From Microcebus murinus (lineage: Eukaryota > Chordata > Mammalia > Primates > Cheirogaleidae), in NCBI RefSeq assembly GCF_040939455.1, contig NC_134106.1:77135001-77199000 (forward strand): a stretch of 64,000 nucleotides of DNA, in the 5' to 3' direction. Below, one piece after another: positions 24,921 through 35,850 of this stretch. Position numbers and translations under genes: made by a program. Under the pieces are notes generated by a model. The model had not been told where the DNA came from. It did not search any database and saw only the letters and a program-made list of their open reading frames with translations. Position 1 is the stretch's first letter, and each line of letters opens with the position of its first letter.

Positions 24921-27811
24921 ACATCCCATCTGATGTTAATCACCAAAATTTTTTTCTGTATCAAGAGGCTAAGGGATAATACCTGAAAATAACAATGTTG
25001 GTTATATTGGAGAGTAATAACTGATACAGGTATCTAGACTTCTGCTTCTGGGCATGATGCAGTAACATGGACCAATGTATCCTTTCCACCCTTAAACAAC
25101 CAAAAACTCAGACAAAATACATTAAATGATAGTTTTCTGATCATAAACATCAGTCAACAAAGGATAGCAACCCCTGAGAAATGGGAAACAAGACAGGTGA
25201 GCCCTATGATTGCCCCAGCTTACTGCCTTGAGAGAGTTACTAGGCCACAACTCAGGGAGGGAAACTGTGGTAGAGACTATTGGGCTCTTCAAGTTGATGA
25301 GACAAAGCTGAGAGTCCAAGGAAACCAAGGCAGTGAGAGTTCATAAGACAGAATACCAGAAATAAGAGAATAGCATGGAGAACCCCAGAGAAGTACAGAG
25401 GGTCCCTACTCAGCAAAGTACTAATCAGTGCATGTGTGTGAGGTAAATACCTAAGGCTGGGGAAGGAACCATTCAAAAGGATTACAGCAAACAGTGTCTG
25501 ACATTCACACAGGGTGAGGAATAGTGCTCATTCCCACCAATTTGGAACCACCCATAATTCATGAGATATTGGATAGAGTACTCAGGAGGGTCTTACCTCA
25601 GCTATAAGGAATAATTAGTTTGAAAATGAACACTACTCCAGACCTACCTAATACATCTTGAAGGCAAGACACAAAAAGACCAAACTGTTTCCAAGTAACT
25701 TAAAGGCACCTTAGAACAAGAATATTTATAGGAATACAAAAATAACAGCATCCAACAAGGTAAAATTCACAATGTATGTCATCCAATGAAAGATTACCAG
25801 GCACACAAAGAGGTAAGAAAACATGACCCAAAAAGAATAATAATCAGTCAAAACCAACCTAGATGTTAGCAGAAAAGACAATAAAACAGGTATTATAAAT
25901 GTGTTCCATATGTTCAAAAGGTAGAGAAATTGAAGACAAAAAAAGACTGAAATTATACTCATAGAGATGAAAACTAAAATGTGTGAGATGAAAAATATAC
26001 TGGATGGGATTAATGGTATATTAGACATTGCAAAAGAAAAGATTAAGGAACATGAAGGCATAGTAGTAGAACCTATCCAAATGGAACAAAGAAAAAAATC
26101 CAAAACACAGTGAGCATCAACTTTAAGCTGCCTAATACATGGACAATTAGAGTTCCCAAAATGAGGTTGGGAAGAGAAGGATAGGGAAAATATTTAAAGA
26201 AATAAGCAGCAAGTGTGTCCCAAACTTAATGAAAACTATAAATTCAGAGATCCAAGAAGTTCGACAAACCCTAAGCACAATAAACATGGGGGGCAGGGAG
26301 GTAAAATACCAAGAGATATTGAATAAAATTACTTAAAACAAGATTTATAAAATGTACAGAGGAACAAAGATAAGGATGACATCAAATCTCACTTGAGAAA
26401 CAATGCAAGCAAGAAGACATCTCTTAAGTACTAAAAGATAAAGAACATAACCTGTAATTCTATAACAAAAAAATTTATCTTTTAAGAACAAAAGCAAGAT
26501 AAAGACATTTTCAAATATATGAAAGCTGAAAAATTCATTACTAGCAGATCCACACTACAAGCACTGCAATCAAGCAAGAAAAACAGAAGGTATCCAGAAT
26601 GGAAAAAAATTATATTTATTTGCAGAGATAATCATCTATGAAATAATTTAATGGAATCTTCAGAAAAGCTATTAGAACAAGTCAGATTAGCAAGATTAGA
26701 GAATACAAAATCAATGTAAGAAAATTTATTTCCATATATTAGCATGAACAATCAGAAATTGAAATTTTAAAAATATCATTTAGAATAGCATCAAAAATAT
26801 GAAATACTTAGAGATAAATGTGACAAAAGATATAAGAGCTTTTACACTGAAAATTACAAAATACTGCTGAGAAAACTTAAAGACCTAAATAGTAATAAAT
26901 GGAGAAAATATCCCTGGTTCATGCACCAGAAAAATAAATATTGCTGAAATGTCAGTTTTCCCCTAATTGAGCTATAGATTCAACATAATCCCAATCAATA
27001 TCCAAGCAGGCATTGTTGCATAAATTGATAAACTGATTCTAAAATTCATAATGAAATGTGAAGGACCTAGAACAGGCAAAATTCTGAAACAGAACAAAGT
27101 TGGAGGACTAACATTATCTGTTTCAGTAATTATAATAAACCTGGACAGTGTGATACTGGCATCAAGATAGACAGATTAACAGAACAAAAGATAGAGACAA
27201 CCAGAAATAAACCCACACAGGTATATGCAATCGATTTTCAAAAAGTACAAAAACAATGCAGGGGGAAAAGTATAGTATAGTCTTTTTAACAAATGGCACA
27301 AGAACAACTAGATATTCACATGCAAGAAAAACCTTGAATACAAACCTCATATCATATGTAAAATTAACTCAAAATGAATCATAGATCCAAATGGGAAGCC
27401 CTACAACTATAAAACTTCTAGAAAGGAATAAAAGAGAAAATCTTTGTGACCTCAATTAGGCAAAGATTTCTTAGGTACTATACAAATGACATTATCTATA
27501 AAAGAACAAATTGATAAACTGGACTTAATTAAAAACTTATGATCTTCAAAAGACACTGTTAAGGAATGAAAAGACAAGCCTCAGACATGGAGGGAATCCT
27601 TGCAAATATATATCTCCAGAAAACTTGTATCCAGAATATATAAAGAACTCTCAAATCTCAAAACTAAGAAAACACATAGCCCAATATAAACATGGGTAAA
27701 AGATGAAGAGACACTTCACCAAAGAAGATATATGGATAGCAAATAAGCACATGAAAAGATGCTCAAATTCATTATTTAATGGGGAAATACAAATTAAAAT
27801 TACAATGAATA

Positions 27812-29768
27812 CAAGCATACCTCAGAAATACTGTAGGTTCGGTCCCAAATCACCATAATAAATCATATATCACAATAAAACAAGTCACACAAATTTTTTG
27901 GTTGCATATAAAACTTATGTTTACACTATACTGTAGTCTATTAAGAGTATAATATGTCTGAAAAATGTACATACCTTAACACATTGCTTAAAGATGCTAA
28001 TGATCATCTGAACCTTTAGCAACTCATAATTTTTTTGCTGATGGAGGGAAGTTTATGTACTATTTTAAATTCTATGTTATCATGTCAACAATGTTCACAG
28101 CAATATTCACCAGTAGTATGTTTCATCTCAAGAAATCACTTTATTTGCTCATTCATAAGAAACAATTCCTTAGCTGTTCAAGTTGTATCATGATATTGCA
28201 GCAATTCAGTCACATCTTCAGGCTTCACCTCTAATTCTACTTCTCTTGCTATTTCCACCACATCTGCTGTGACTTCCTCCACTGGAGTTTTGGACACAAC
28301 AAAGTCATCCATGAGGGTTAGAATCAACTTCTTCCAAACTCCAGTTTAAGTGATATTTTGACCTCTTTCCATGAATCATGAATGTCCTTAATGGCATCTA
28401 GAATGGTAAATTCTTTCCAGGATTTCAACCGACTCTGCCCATATCCATCAGAGGAATGACTATCTATGACTGCTATAGCCTTATAAAATATGTTTCTTAA
28501 ACAGCAAGACCTGAAGGTTGAAATTACTCTTTGATCCATGGGCTGCAGAAACAGGCATGAAACAAAATTTATCTCCCTGTATATCTCCATAGAGCTCTTG
28601 GGTTACCAAGTGCATTGTCAATGAGAAGTAATATTCTGAGAGGAATCTTTTCTTCTGAGCAAGTCTCAACAGTGGACTAAATATTCAGTAACCATGCTGT
28701 AAACAGATGTGGTAAATTAGCCTCTAACAAGAGAATCAGCCTGTCCTTTGAAGCCAGCATTGACTTCTCCTTTCTACTTATGAAAGTCCCAGATGGCATT
28801 TTCTTTCAATAGAAGACTGTTTCGTATATTTAATACACTGAAAATCTGCTATTGTGTAGCCAATTTCAACTATCTTAACCAGATAGCTGCAACTTCTATA
28901 ACAGCACTTACCGTTTCATCCTGTACTTAATTTACGTTACGGAGATGGTTTCTTTCCTTAAACTTTATGAACCAACCTCTGCTAACTTCCAATTTTTCTT
29001 CTGCAGCTTCCTCATCTCCCTCAGCCTTCACAGAATTAAACAGAACTAGGGCCTTGCTGTGGATTAGGCTTTGACTTAAGAGAACACTGTGACAGGTTTG
29101 GTCTACTATCCAGACCACTAAAACTTTCTCCATATCAGTAATAAAGCTCTTTTGCCTTCTTATCATGTGTGTTCACTGGAATGGCATTTGTAATTTCCTT
29201 TAAGAACTTTTCCTTTGCATTCACAACTTGGCTGTTTGGTGCAAGAGGCCTACGTTTCAGGCTATCTCAGCTTTTGACATGCCTTCCTCAATAAACTTAA
29301 CCATTTCTGGCTTTTGACTTAAAGTGAGAGATATGCAACTTTCCCTTTCACTTCAACACTTTTAGGCCATTGTAGGCTTATTAAACTGGCCTAATTTCAA
29401 TACCCTTGTGGGTCAGGTAACAGGGAGGCCTGAGGAGTGGGAGAGAGTTGGGAATGATGTCAGCAAAGCAGTCAGCACACACACATTTATTAAGTTTGCA
29501 ATGTCATATAAGCATGGTTCTTGGCACCCCAAAACAACAGTAACGGGAAAAGTCATAGATCACTATAACAGATATAATAATGAAAAAAAAGTCTTGGTAA
29601 TTGCAAGAAGTACTAAAATGTGACACAGAGACATGAATTAAGCACATGCTGTTGGAAAAAAAATGGTGCCAAGAGACTTGCTTGATCCAAGGTTGCCACT
29701 AACCTTCAATTTGTAAAAAACACGGTAACTGCAAAGCAGGTGAAGTGCAATAAAATGAGGTATGCCTA
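27812..29768 (-). mobile_element. Tigger1 DNA transposon
   Basis: Pogo-superfamily (Tc1/mariner) element with Tigger1 ends: CAAGCATACCTCAGAAATAC at the left and the inverted counterpart ATGAGGTATGCCT at the right, flanked by a TA duplication (27810-27811 and 29769-29770). At 1957 bp it is shorter than my memory of the ~2.4-kb full element, so internal deletions are likely. The transposase runs on the minus strand and is broken. It sits inside the ORF2 part of an L1, which continues on both sides. Confidence 0.9.
28060..29360 (-). pseudogene. Tigger1 transposase remnant
   Basis: Degenerate coding sequence for a pogo-type transposase with a CENP-B-like DNA-binding N-terminus and a DDE domain. 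Two open segments are clear. At 29166-28927 the segment contains [20 protein letters not shown], part of the CENPB-type DNA-binding region. At 28590-28324 it contains [15 protein letters not shown] and [17 protein letters not shown], from the C-terminal part of the catalytic domain. Stops, frame changes and deletions separate them, so no functional product is expected. It derives from an ancient mobile element and has no link to TMEM131. Confidence 0.85.
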
Positions 29769-30484
29769 TACCACTACACACCTATTAAAATGGCTAAAAT
29801 TTAAAAGACTGACCATACCAAGTGCTGACAAGGATATGGAGGAACACTTCTGATGGGAATATAAAATGGTACAGCCACTTTGGAAAATAGGTTAGCAGCT
29901 TCTTAAGTTAAACATACAATTACCATATGATCCAGGCATCCCACTCCTAGGTATTTACCCAAGAAAAAATAAAATATATGTACATACAAAGACTTGTACA
30001 CGAATGTGTTCACCAAAGCTTTATTTGTATAATAAAAGCCAAAAACCTGAAATCCAAAATTTCAACAAATGAATGGATAAACAAATCATGGTATATTCAC
30101 ATAATGGAATATTACTCAACACTAAAAACAAACTATTGCTACATGTAAGTTGGAAGAATCTCAAAGGTCTTGTACTGAATAAAAGAAACCAATCTCAAAA
30201 CCATATGGTCTCAAAATTACACACCATATGATTTCATTTATATGATATTCTCAGAAAGAAAAAGCCATAGTGACAGAACAGATCAGTGGTTCTCAAAGGT
30301 AAGAAATGGACAGAGGGTGTCCATTTCTATATGGGGACAGCATGAGTGGGTTTTGAGGAGTGATGGAACTGTTTTCTATCTTGACTATGGTAGTGGTTAC
30401 ACAAATCTATATATGTGTTCGAATTCACAGAACTATATACCAGAAAGTCAGTAAAAAAAAAAATCTGTTAAGGTAGCATATTAT

Positions 30485-30514
30485 ACACACACGCGCGTGC
30501 GCACACACACACAC
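30485..30514. repeat. Alternating CA/CG microsatellite
   Basis: An alternating purine-pyrimidine tract of mixed CA and CG steps (ACACACACGCGCGTGCGCAC and onward), just after the L1 3' end. Such tracts can adopt Z-DNA. Confidence 0.8.
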
Positions 30515-30597
30515 TTTGTACCCTACCCTGTTGCTTTCATTTGTCAATGTATTTAGGAAATCACTAAACAGCAAATTCTAGAGATCTTTCTCATTCG

Positions 30598-30680
30598 TCT
30601 TTACAGGTACATAATCCATTCATAATTGGATATGCATAATAACCATGCATCTTTACAGGTGAATAATCCATTCATAATCT
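30598..30680. repeat. 52-bp tandem duplication in old L1
   Basis: TCTTTACAGGTACATAATCC at 30598 recurs as TCTTTACAGGTGAATAATCC at 30650, with the following CATTCATAAT in both. The second copy is incomplete. Confidence 0.7.
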
Positions 30681-31029
30681 ATAACATATTCAACTACATA
30701 TGGGCAGTTTCCAATATTTTTCATTTACAAATTATCATGCTATAAATAACCTTGCGTATGTCTATATTTACACTGTTAGAAGTACGTGTTCATAGTCAAT
30801 TTCTAGAAATGGGATTGCTAGGTCAAAATTGTAAGCATGTATGTACTTTTGTTAGATATTGTACCAAATTTCTTTTCATTAAGGTTGCACCATTTTTGCA
30901 TTCCTACTAACAAGGCGTGAAAACACATACTTATCCACAGCCTCACCAAAAGTGCTGTCAAGCTTTTAAACTATTGTCATTCAAGTAAGTGAGAAATGGT
31001 ATCTCATTTAGGTTTTTCCCCCTTAGATG
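30680..31029 (-). repeat. Old L1 fragment (reverse)
   Basis: Reversed L1M-like ORF2/3' text (AATTATCATGCTATAAATAA; GAAATGGGATTGCTAGGTCA), diverged and separate from the L1 that follows. Confidence 0.55.
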
Positions 31030-31537
31030 AAAAATAGATCAATTTTTAATAAAATGCAGCTCCTATTTAAAGTTCACAATGCAAAGTTTTTACTATTTTC
31101 ACAGAGTTGTGTAACCATTACTCCAAAGAGAAACACTTATACCTATCATCAGTCACTACCCACAACACTCTCCCACAGTCCTAGGGAACCACTAATCTTT
31201 TAATACTTTCTGTCTCTGTGGATTTTCCTAATCTGGATGTTTCATATAAATGTCTTCTATGGTCCTATATGGCCTCTTTTGAGTTTGTTCACTCATCATA
31301 ATGTTTTCAAGGTTTACCTATGTTGTAGGATGCATTAGGACATCACTCCTTTTTATGGCTGAATGATATTCCATTTATTTACATTCATCAGCCAAACATT
31401 CCAGTTTTTTCCACTTTTTTGGCTATTATGAATAATTCTGCTATGAATATTCTTGCACAAGTTTTAATGTGCAAGTTTTTATGTTTTCATTTCCTTGGGA
31501 TATATACCAAAGAGTACAATTGCTGAGTCTTATGATA

Positions 31538-32828
31538 TTAGGTTATTAAAGTATGGAATGTCGATTTCCTTCAGTCCTAAGTTTGACAGTTGATATCTCT
31601 GACATTTCACTTTGACACTTCTTGGGTTTTGTTTGTTTGTTTTTATTGTGAAGGTACATCCTCATTCTTTCAAATGTATGGTTTGGCCTATGATTATCTT
31701 TCAAAAATTTTTTTAGAGCAATTTTTGTGAAACCATGGATAAGTCAAAAATTTGTGTTATTTTTGAATATGAGTTCCATGGTAGAACCAATGCAGCACAG
31801 ACAACTCAAAATATCAATGAAGTGTTTGGGAAGGATATGGCTAATAAACGTACAGTATGTCGATGATTTAAGAAGTTATATTCCAGTCATTTTAATTTTG
31901 AAAATAAGCTCTGTGGGTGACCTGAGACCACGGTGAATAATGATGAGCTGAAAAGCTCTAGTGGAAGAAAATCCATCTCAACCCATGCAAGAATTAGCAC
32001 CAATGTCTGACATTACTACCCCAACAATACTGGACCATTTGAAACAAATAGGCAAGGTAAAGAAGCTGGATAGATGAGTTCTGTGTGAATTAAACGAGCA
32101 TCAGAAGAGAAATAGTCTTGAAGCTTGCCTTTCTTTGCCATCACGACATAAAGGTGAACCATTTCTACACTGTATTGTTACATGTGATGAAAAATGGATT
32201 CTTTTTGATGATCACAAGTGTTTGGCACAATGGTTGGACAAAGATAAAGTGCAGAGACACAGTCCAAAACTGAATATTCATCAAAAAAAGCTAATGGTGT
32301 CTCTTTGGTGGTCCAGCACTGGTATTTTCCACTACATCTTCATGAAACTTGGTCAACTGATTACAGCAGATGTCTACTGCAACCAACTGGATGAATTCAT
32401 GAGCATGCTTACAATTAAGCAGCTGATATTGGTCAGCAGAGACAGGCCAATCCTCTTGCAAGACCACATGCTGCAAAAAAACAATCCTGTCAAACTACAG
32501 AAGCTGGACTTGGAAACTCTCTGTCATCCAGAGATGACAAGGTATTCACCAGACTTTGCACCAACTACCATTTCTTCCAGTCTTTGGACCATTTCTTGCA
32601 AGGAAAAGTACTCAATTCTCAACAAGCCATTGAAAAGGCCTTTCACAATTTCACCGCCACTTGCCCTCCAGACTTCTTTGCTGCTGGCATAAGCAAGCTA
32701 CCGTTAAGACGGCAAAATTGTGTCGACAGTGGAGACACACACTTTGATTAATTGTACTGCTTCTTGTTTGAGATATAATAAACTAAACTTCTGATTTGAA
32801 ATTGGACATTTCATATTTAATGATCTAA
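31538..32828 (+). mobile_element. Full-length mariner transposon
   Basis: A 1291-bp Tc1/mariner element with both terminal inverted repeats. The left end reads TTAGGTTATTAAAGTATGG; the right end, reversed, reads TTAGATCATTAAATATGAA. After that both continue as AATGTCNATTTC-like sequence. TA dinucleotides flank it (31536-31537 and 32829-32830). It encodes one broken transposase. The termini differ from my memory of Hsmar1, whose ends share only the first few bases, so it is a different family. It interrupts a reversed L1. Confidence 0.88.
31735..32751 (+). pseudogene. Mariner transposase pseudogene
   Basis: Mariner (DD34D) transposase relic of about 339 codons, close to the family's usual ~345. 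The ATG at 31735 opens an N-terminal helix-turn-helix region that ends in the KRTVCR motif. The catalytic domain is recognisable by CDEKWILFDD, the first catalytic Asp, and by PILLQDHM, which holds the second Asp but lost the usual DNA(R/P)H context. The third catalytic residue lies just after SPDFAPT and is blurred by a frameshift. The lesions are three in-frame TGA stops (31864-31866, 31918-31920, 32075-32077) and two frame changes (near 31950 and 32570). The terminal stop is TAA at 32749-32751. All three stops are TGA, as expected from TGG or CGA decay. Confidence 0.85.
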
Positions 32829-33250
32829 TAATTCCATATTTAACATTTTGAGGAACTACCAACTAATGACTGTTTCCAAAGCAGTCTCACCATCTAATGT
32901 TCCCAACGGTAACATATGACATTCCAACATCTCCATGTTCTTGACACTTGTTATCTGTCATTTTGGTTACAGCCATATGAATGGGTGTGCAGTGGAATCT
33001 CATTTTGGTTTTCATTTATATTTCTCTGATGGCTAACGATGTTGAGCATCTTTTCATATGCTTATTGTGCATCTTCTTTGGAGAAATGCCTATTCCAATC
33101 CCTTGTCCATTTTTAACTGAGTTGTCTGTTTTTGAGTTGTAAGAGTTCATTAACATGTCCCTTATCACATACATAATTTGCAAAAATTTTCTCCCATTCT
33201 GTGGGTTGTTTTTTCACATTCTTTATAGGGTCCTTTGAAACACAAACTTT

Positions 33251-33532
33251 TTAACACATTTACTGCTACATTAGTAAAAAATTTTTTTTCCTTGGGGCCA
33301 CAGTGTTTTAGTATGAAAACAGAATAAAAACTTTGAAAACAAAATAATCCTTTCTAATTTAATGAAAACTTTGTTATTTTCTATTGCTTTCTGTGCATTG
33401 AGTTATATGCAACTTGAAAAATAGTTCACATGGCTCCCAAGGTAGAGACATGTGAGTTCATATGCTTCATGAGGTCCCAGGCTCAAAACTGGCATGAGTT
33501 AAATATAACTCACATGGTAGTTAATGTGTTAA
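33251..33532 (-). mobile_element. piggyBac-type MITE, copy B
   Basis: A 282-bp TTAA-bounded element (TTAA at 33251-33254 and 33529-33532). Its reverse complement begins TTAACACATTAACTACCATG and contains CCTGGGACCTCATGAAGC and CACTGTGGCCCCAAGGAA, matching copy A at 11182-11459. It lies within the reversed L1, whose text continues on both sides. No coding sequence; it must have moved with a transposase supplied elsewhere. Confidence 0.78.
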
Positions 33533-33610
33533 ACTTTGATGTCTAATTTTCCTTTTGTTTGTGCTTTTGCTGTCACATCTATCAGGAAAGTTCTTTAGAA
33601 ACTCATTGTC

Positions 33611-34029
33611 TGTGGTAGACTAAATAATGGCTCCCCAAGATGTCCATGTACTAATCCCAGGAAGCTGTAAATGGTACCTCATATGGAAAAAGAAATTTTG
33701 CAGATATGATTAAATCAAGGTTTTGAGATGGGGGATTATCCTGAATTATCCAAATGGGCCAAATGTAATCATACTCAAAGAAACACAAGGCAATATGAAG
33801 ACAGGAGCAAGATGCTGGAATTAAGCAAGAGGTCACGAACCAAGGAACGCAGGAAGCCTCCAGAAGCCAGAAAACAGATTCTCCCTTGAAGCTTCTAGAA
33901 GGAGCACAGCCCTGCCAACACCTTGATTTTAGACTTCTGCTCTCCAGAACTGTAAGAGAATAAATTTGTGCTGTTTTAACCCACTAAACTTGTGGTGATT
34001 TGCGACAGGCACAATAGGAAACTAATACA
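33611..34029 (+). mobile_element. ERVL/MaLR-type solo LTR, copy 2
   Basis: Begins TGTGGTAGACTAAATAATGG and ends AGGAAACTAATACA. It contains CCAAGGAACGCAGGAAGCCT, GCCAACACCTTGATTTTAGA and an AATAAATTTGTGCTGTTTTA poly(A)-signal region. Same family as 24403-24920 and 53407-53889. Inserted in the reversed L1. Confidence 0.78.
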
Positions 34030-34410
34030 GGGTTCAAGGTTTTTATTTAGGGCTGGTCACACAGGTACCCTATGCTTACTCAAAAATTCCAGACTCCCAA
34101 AAGAAAAGTCAAGTTTTTAATATAAACCACATATACTTAGGCCTATTATTGGAATTTCTATTCTATTCCATTAATTTATTTATATACCAGTACCATACTT
34201 ATTCCAATTATATCAATTATATAATAGTTTAAAAGCATGTATTAATAACTGCCTACGCTAGTCATCCCTCATAGCTTTTCTTTTCCAGCATTTCCCCAGC
34301 ATTCCTATGTATTTATTTTTCCATATAAACTTTGACATCAACTTTTCTAACTCCATAAAAAGTTTTGTTGGTATGTTTTAAAAATATCAAGTTAAGTTGG
34401 AGATAGCTGA

Positions 34411-34847
34411 TGTCTTAGTCTGTGTTGCTACAAAGGAATACCTGAAGCTGAGTAATTTATGAAGAAAAAAGGTTTATTTGGTTCACAGTTCTGCAGGTTG
34501 TATAAGAATGGCATCAACATCCACTTCTAGTGAGGGATTTGGGCTCCTCCACTCCTGGCGGAAGACGTAGGGGAACCAGCGTGTGCAGATCACATGGTGA
34601 GAGGGGAACCAAGAGAGTAAGAGAGAGGAAAAGGTGCCAGGCTCTTTTTAAGCAACTAGCTCTAGGGGGAACTAACAGAGTGAGAACTTACTCAAGTCCC
34701 CCTGTCCCTGTCCCAGGAAAGGCATTTATCTGTTCATGAGGCATCCATCTCCATGACTCAAAACACCTCCCACTAGGACGCATCTCCAAATGGGGATAAA
34801 ATTTCAACACACAATGGTTTAGAGGGTCAAATATCCAAACTATAGCA
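34411..34847 (-). mobile_element. MST/THE1-type MaLR solo LTR
   Basis: A MaLR LTR in reverse orientation. TGTCTTAGTCTGTGTTGCTA, AGCTGAGTAATTTATGAAG and GTTCTGCAGGTTGTATAAG are the reversed 3' half. CACCTCCCACTAGGACGCAT and the closing ATATCCAAACTATAGCA are the reversed 5' part. Host L1 text around it carries GCTGA (left) and ACTGA (right), a plausible 5-bp target duplication with one change. Confidence 0.85.
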
Positions 34848-35401
34848 ACTGACATCTTTATGATGTTGAGTTTTCCTACCCTAGCACAAGGAGTGTCTTT
34901 CTACTGTTTAAATCTATTCAAGAATATTTCCTTCCTTTAAGAATATTTCAAAGTTTTCCTCAGATTCTGCACATTTAAGTTTACTCTTAAAACTATTTTT
35001 TGTTATTGCTGTTATTACTACTGATAGCTTTTTGCAATGTCTGCAAAATTTCAAGAAACTTTTAAAAGTGTTTTGGTTAAAAAAATCACAACATAAAACA
35101 CACACATCTACTAGAGGGTACAAACAAGTGGAAGTGTGTAAGGGAGAGAGGTCTCGTAGCTGCAAGCAACCCAAGCCCAGTGGGCCTCAATGGATAGGTT
35201 TTGTAGAGGGAAAAGAGACATGTATTAATTCACCAAGACAGTGCAGTGGAGCTAAGAGAACTGCTATTGAAATCCAAAAACCCAAACCAATGAAGTAAAA
35301 AAAGCCATAGATGATTGGATAAAATGTAACATCCATCCCTAATAACTCTTAAAAATACAAGAAATTTCCTATTACCAAGAATATCTAACTTCAGCCAAAT
35401 A

Positions 35402-35850
35402 CTGTGTTTCCCTAAAAATAAGACCTACCCATAAAATAAGCCCTAGCAGGATTTCTAAGCATTTGCACAATATAAGCCCTACCCTGAAAATAAGACCTAG
35501 TGATGGGCGTGGCTACGCAGCTAACTGCACAACCCATATATTTCATCGCAGAGCGGTAAAGAAGATGAGCAGCCCTTCTCGTCTGCCCCATGAGAGCTCT
35601 ATTGCTCGACATGAGAGATTGGGGCCAATGGTTCTAAAGGAAATAGAGTCACAAGAAATTCAAGATGGAATTCGGGATTTGGAGAGTTATGATGATGTTC
35701 CAGAAGAGGACGACTTAACTATATTTGAATAAATGTAGGTTGTTGCACCGTACTTAAAAAAAATAACACATCCCCTGAAAATAAGCCCTAGGGTGTCTTC
35801 TTGAGGAAAAAACAAATATAAGACCTTGTCTTAATTTCGGGGAAACACAG
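35402..35850 (+). mobile_element. TIR DNA transposon with a residual ORF
   Basis: A 449-bp element with inverted ends: CTGTGTTTCCCTAAAAATAA at the left and, reversed at the right, CTGTGTTTCCCCGAAATTAA. Left flank TA and right flank TG suggest a TA target with one mutated base, i.e. Tc1/mariner or pogo type. Subterminal inverted copies of AATAAGCCCTA-like motifs occur on both sides. It carries a 55-codon ORF (35565-35732) and lies within an L1. The family was not identified. Confidence 0.7.
35565..35732 (+). pseudogene. Residual ORF in TIR element
   Basis: ATG at 35565 to TAA at 35730-35732, 55 codons. The product starts MSSPSRLPHESS and ends in an acidic tail (DDVPEEDDLTIFE). I do not recognise it. 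Since the element has transposon ends on both sides, the likeliest origin is the C-terminal end of a transposase left after internal deletion; acidic C-termini are common in pogo/Tigger-type proteins. A captured host fragment is the alternative. No function is implied. Confidence 0.45.

Larger units (their letters stand above)
25010..30470 (+). repeat. Old L1, 5' region to 3' end, split by Tigger1
   Basis: Plus-oriented L1. It runs from an L1M-like 5' region (CTAGACTTCTGCTTCTGGGC near 25035) through ORF1-like sequence, then resumes in ORF2 from about 26600 to 27809. Tigger1 interrupts at 27812-29768, and L1 continues from 29771 with the ORF2 C-terminal region and 3'UTR to about 30470. Part of ORF2 is missing near 26400-26600. 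All frames are broken. Confidence 0.8.
31030..35050 (-). repeat. L1 (reverse) hosting four later insertions
   Basis: A minus-strand L1 that reads continuously only when four inserts are removed: mariner 31538-32828, piggyBac-type MITE 33251-33532, ERVL-type LTR 33611-34029 and MST/THE1-type LTR 34411-34847. Host text includes ATGGCTGAATGATATTCCAT (31347 region), TTCTCCCATTCTGTGGGTTG (33189 region) and ATCTTTATGATGTTGAGTTT (34854 region). It is truncated at both ends, has no intact frame, and is older than all four insertions. Confidence 0.85.

Noticed and set aside
25726..26103. A 125-residue minus-strand hydrophobic frame resembling a membrane protein
   Set aside because: Antisense of the A-rich L1 at 25010-30470; the T-rich codons give Phe, Leu and Ile by composition.
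32135..32692. A 185-residue plus-strand frame taken as an intact transposase gene
   Set aside because: It is the middle part of a mariner transposase. It starts at TTG, lies between an upstream in-frame TGA and a frameshift, and lacks the N-terminal domain.
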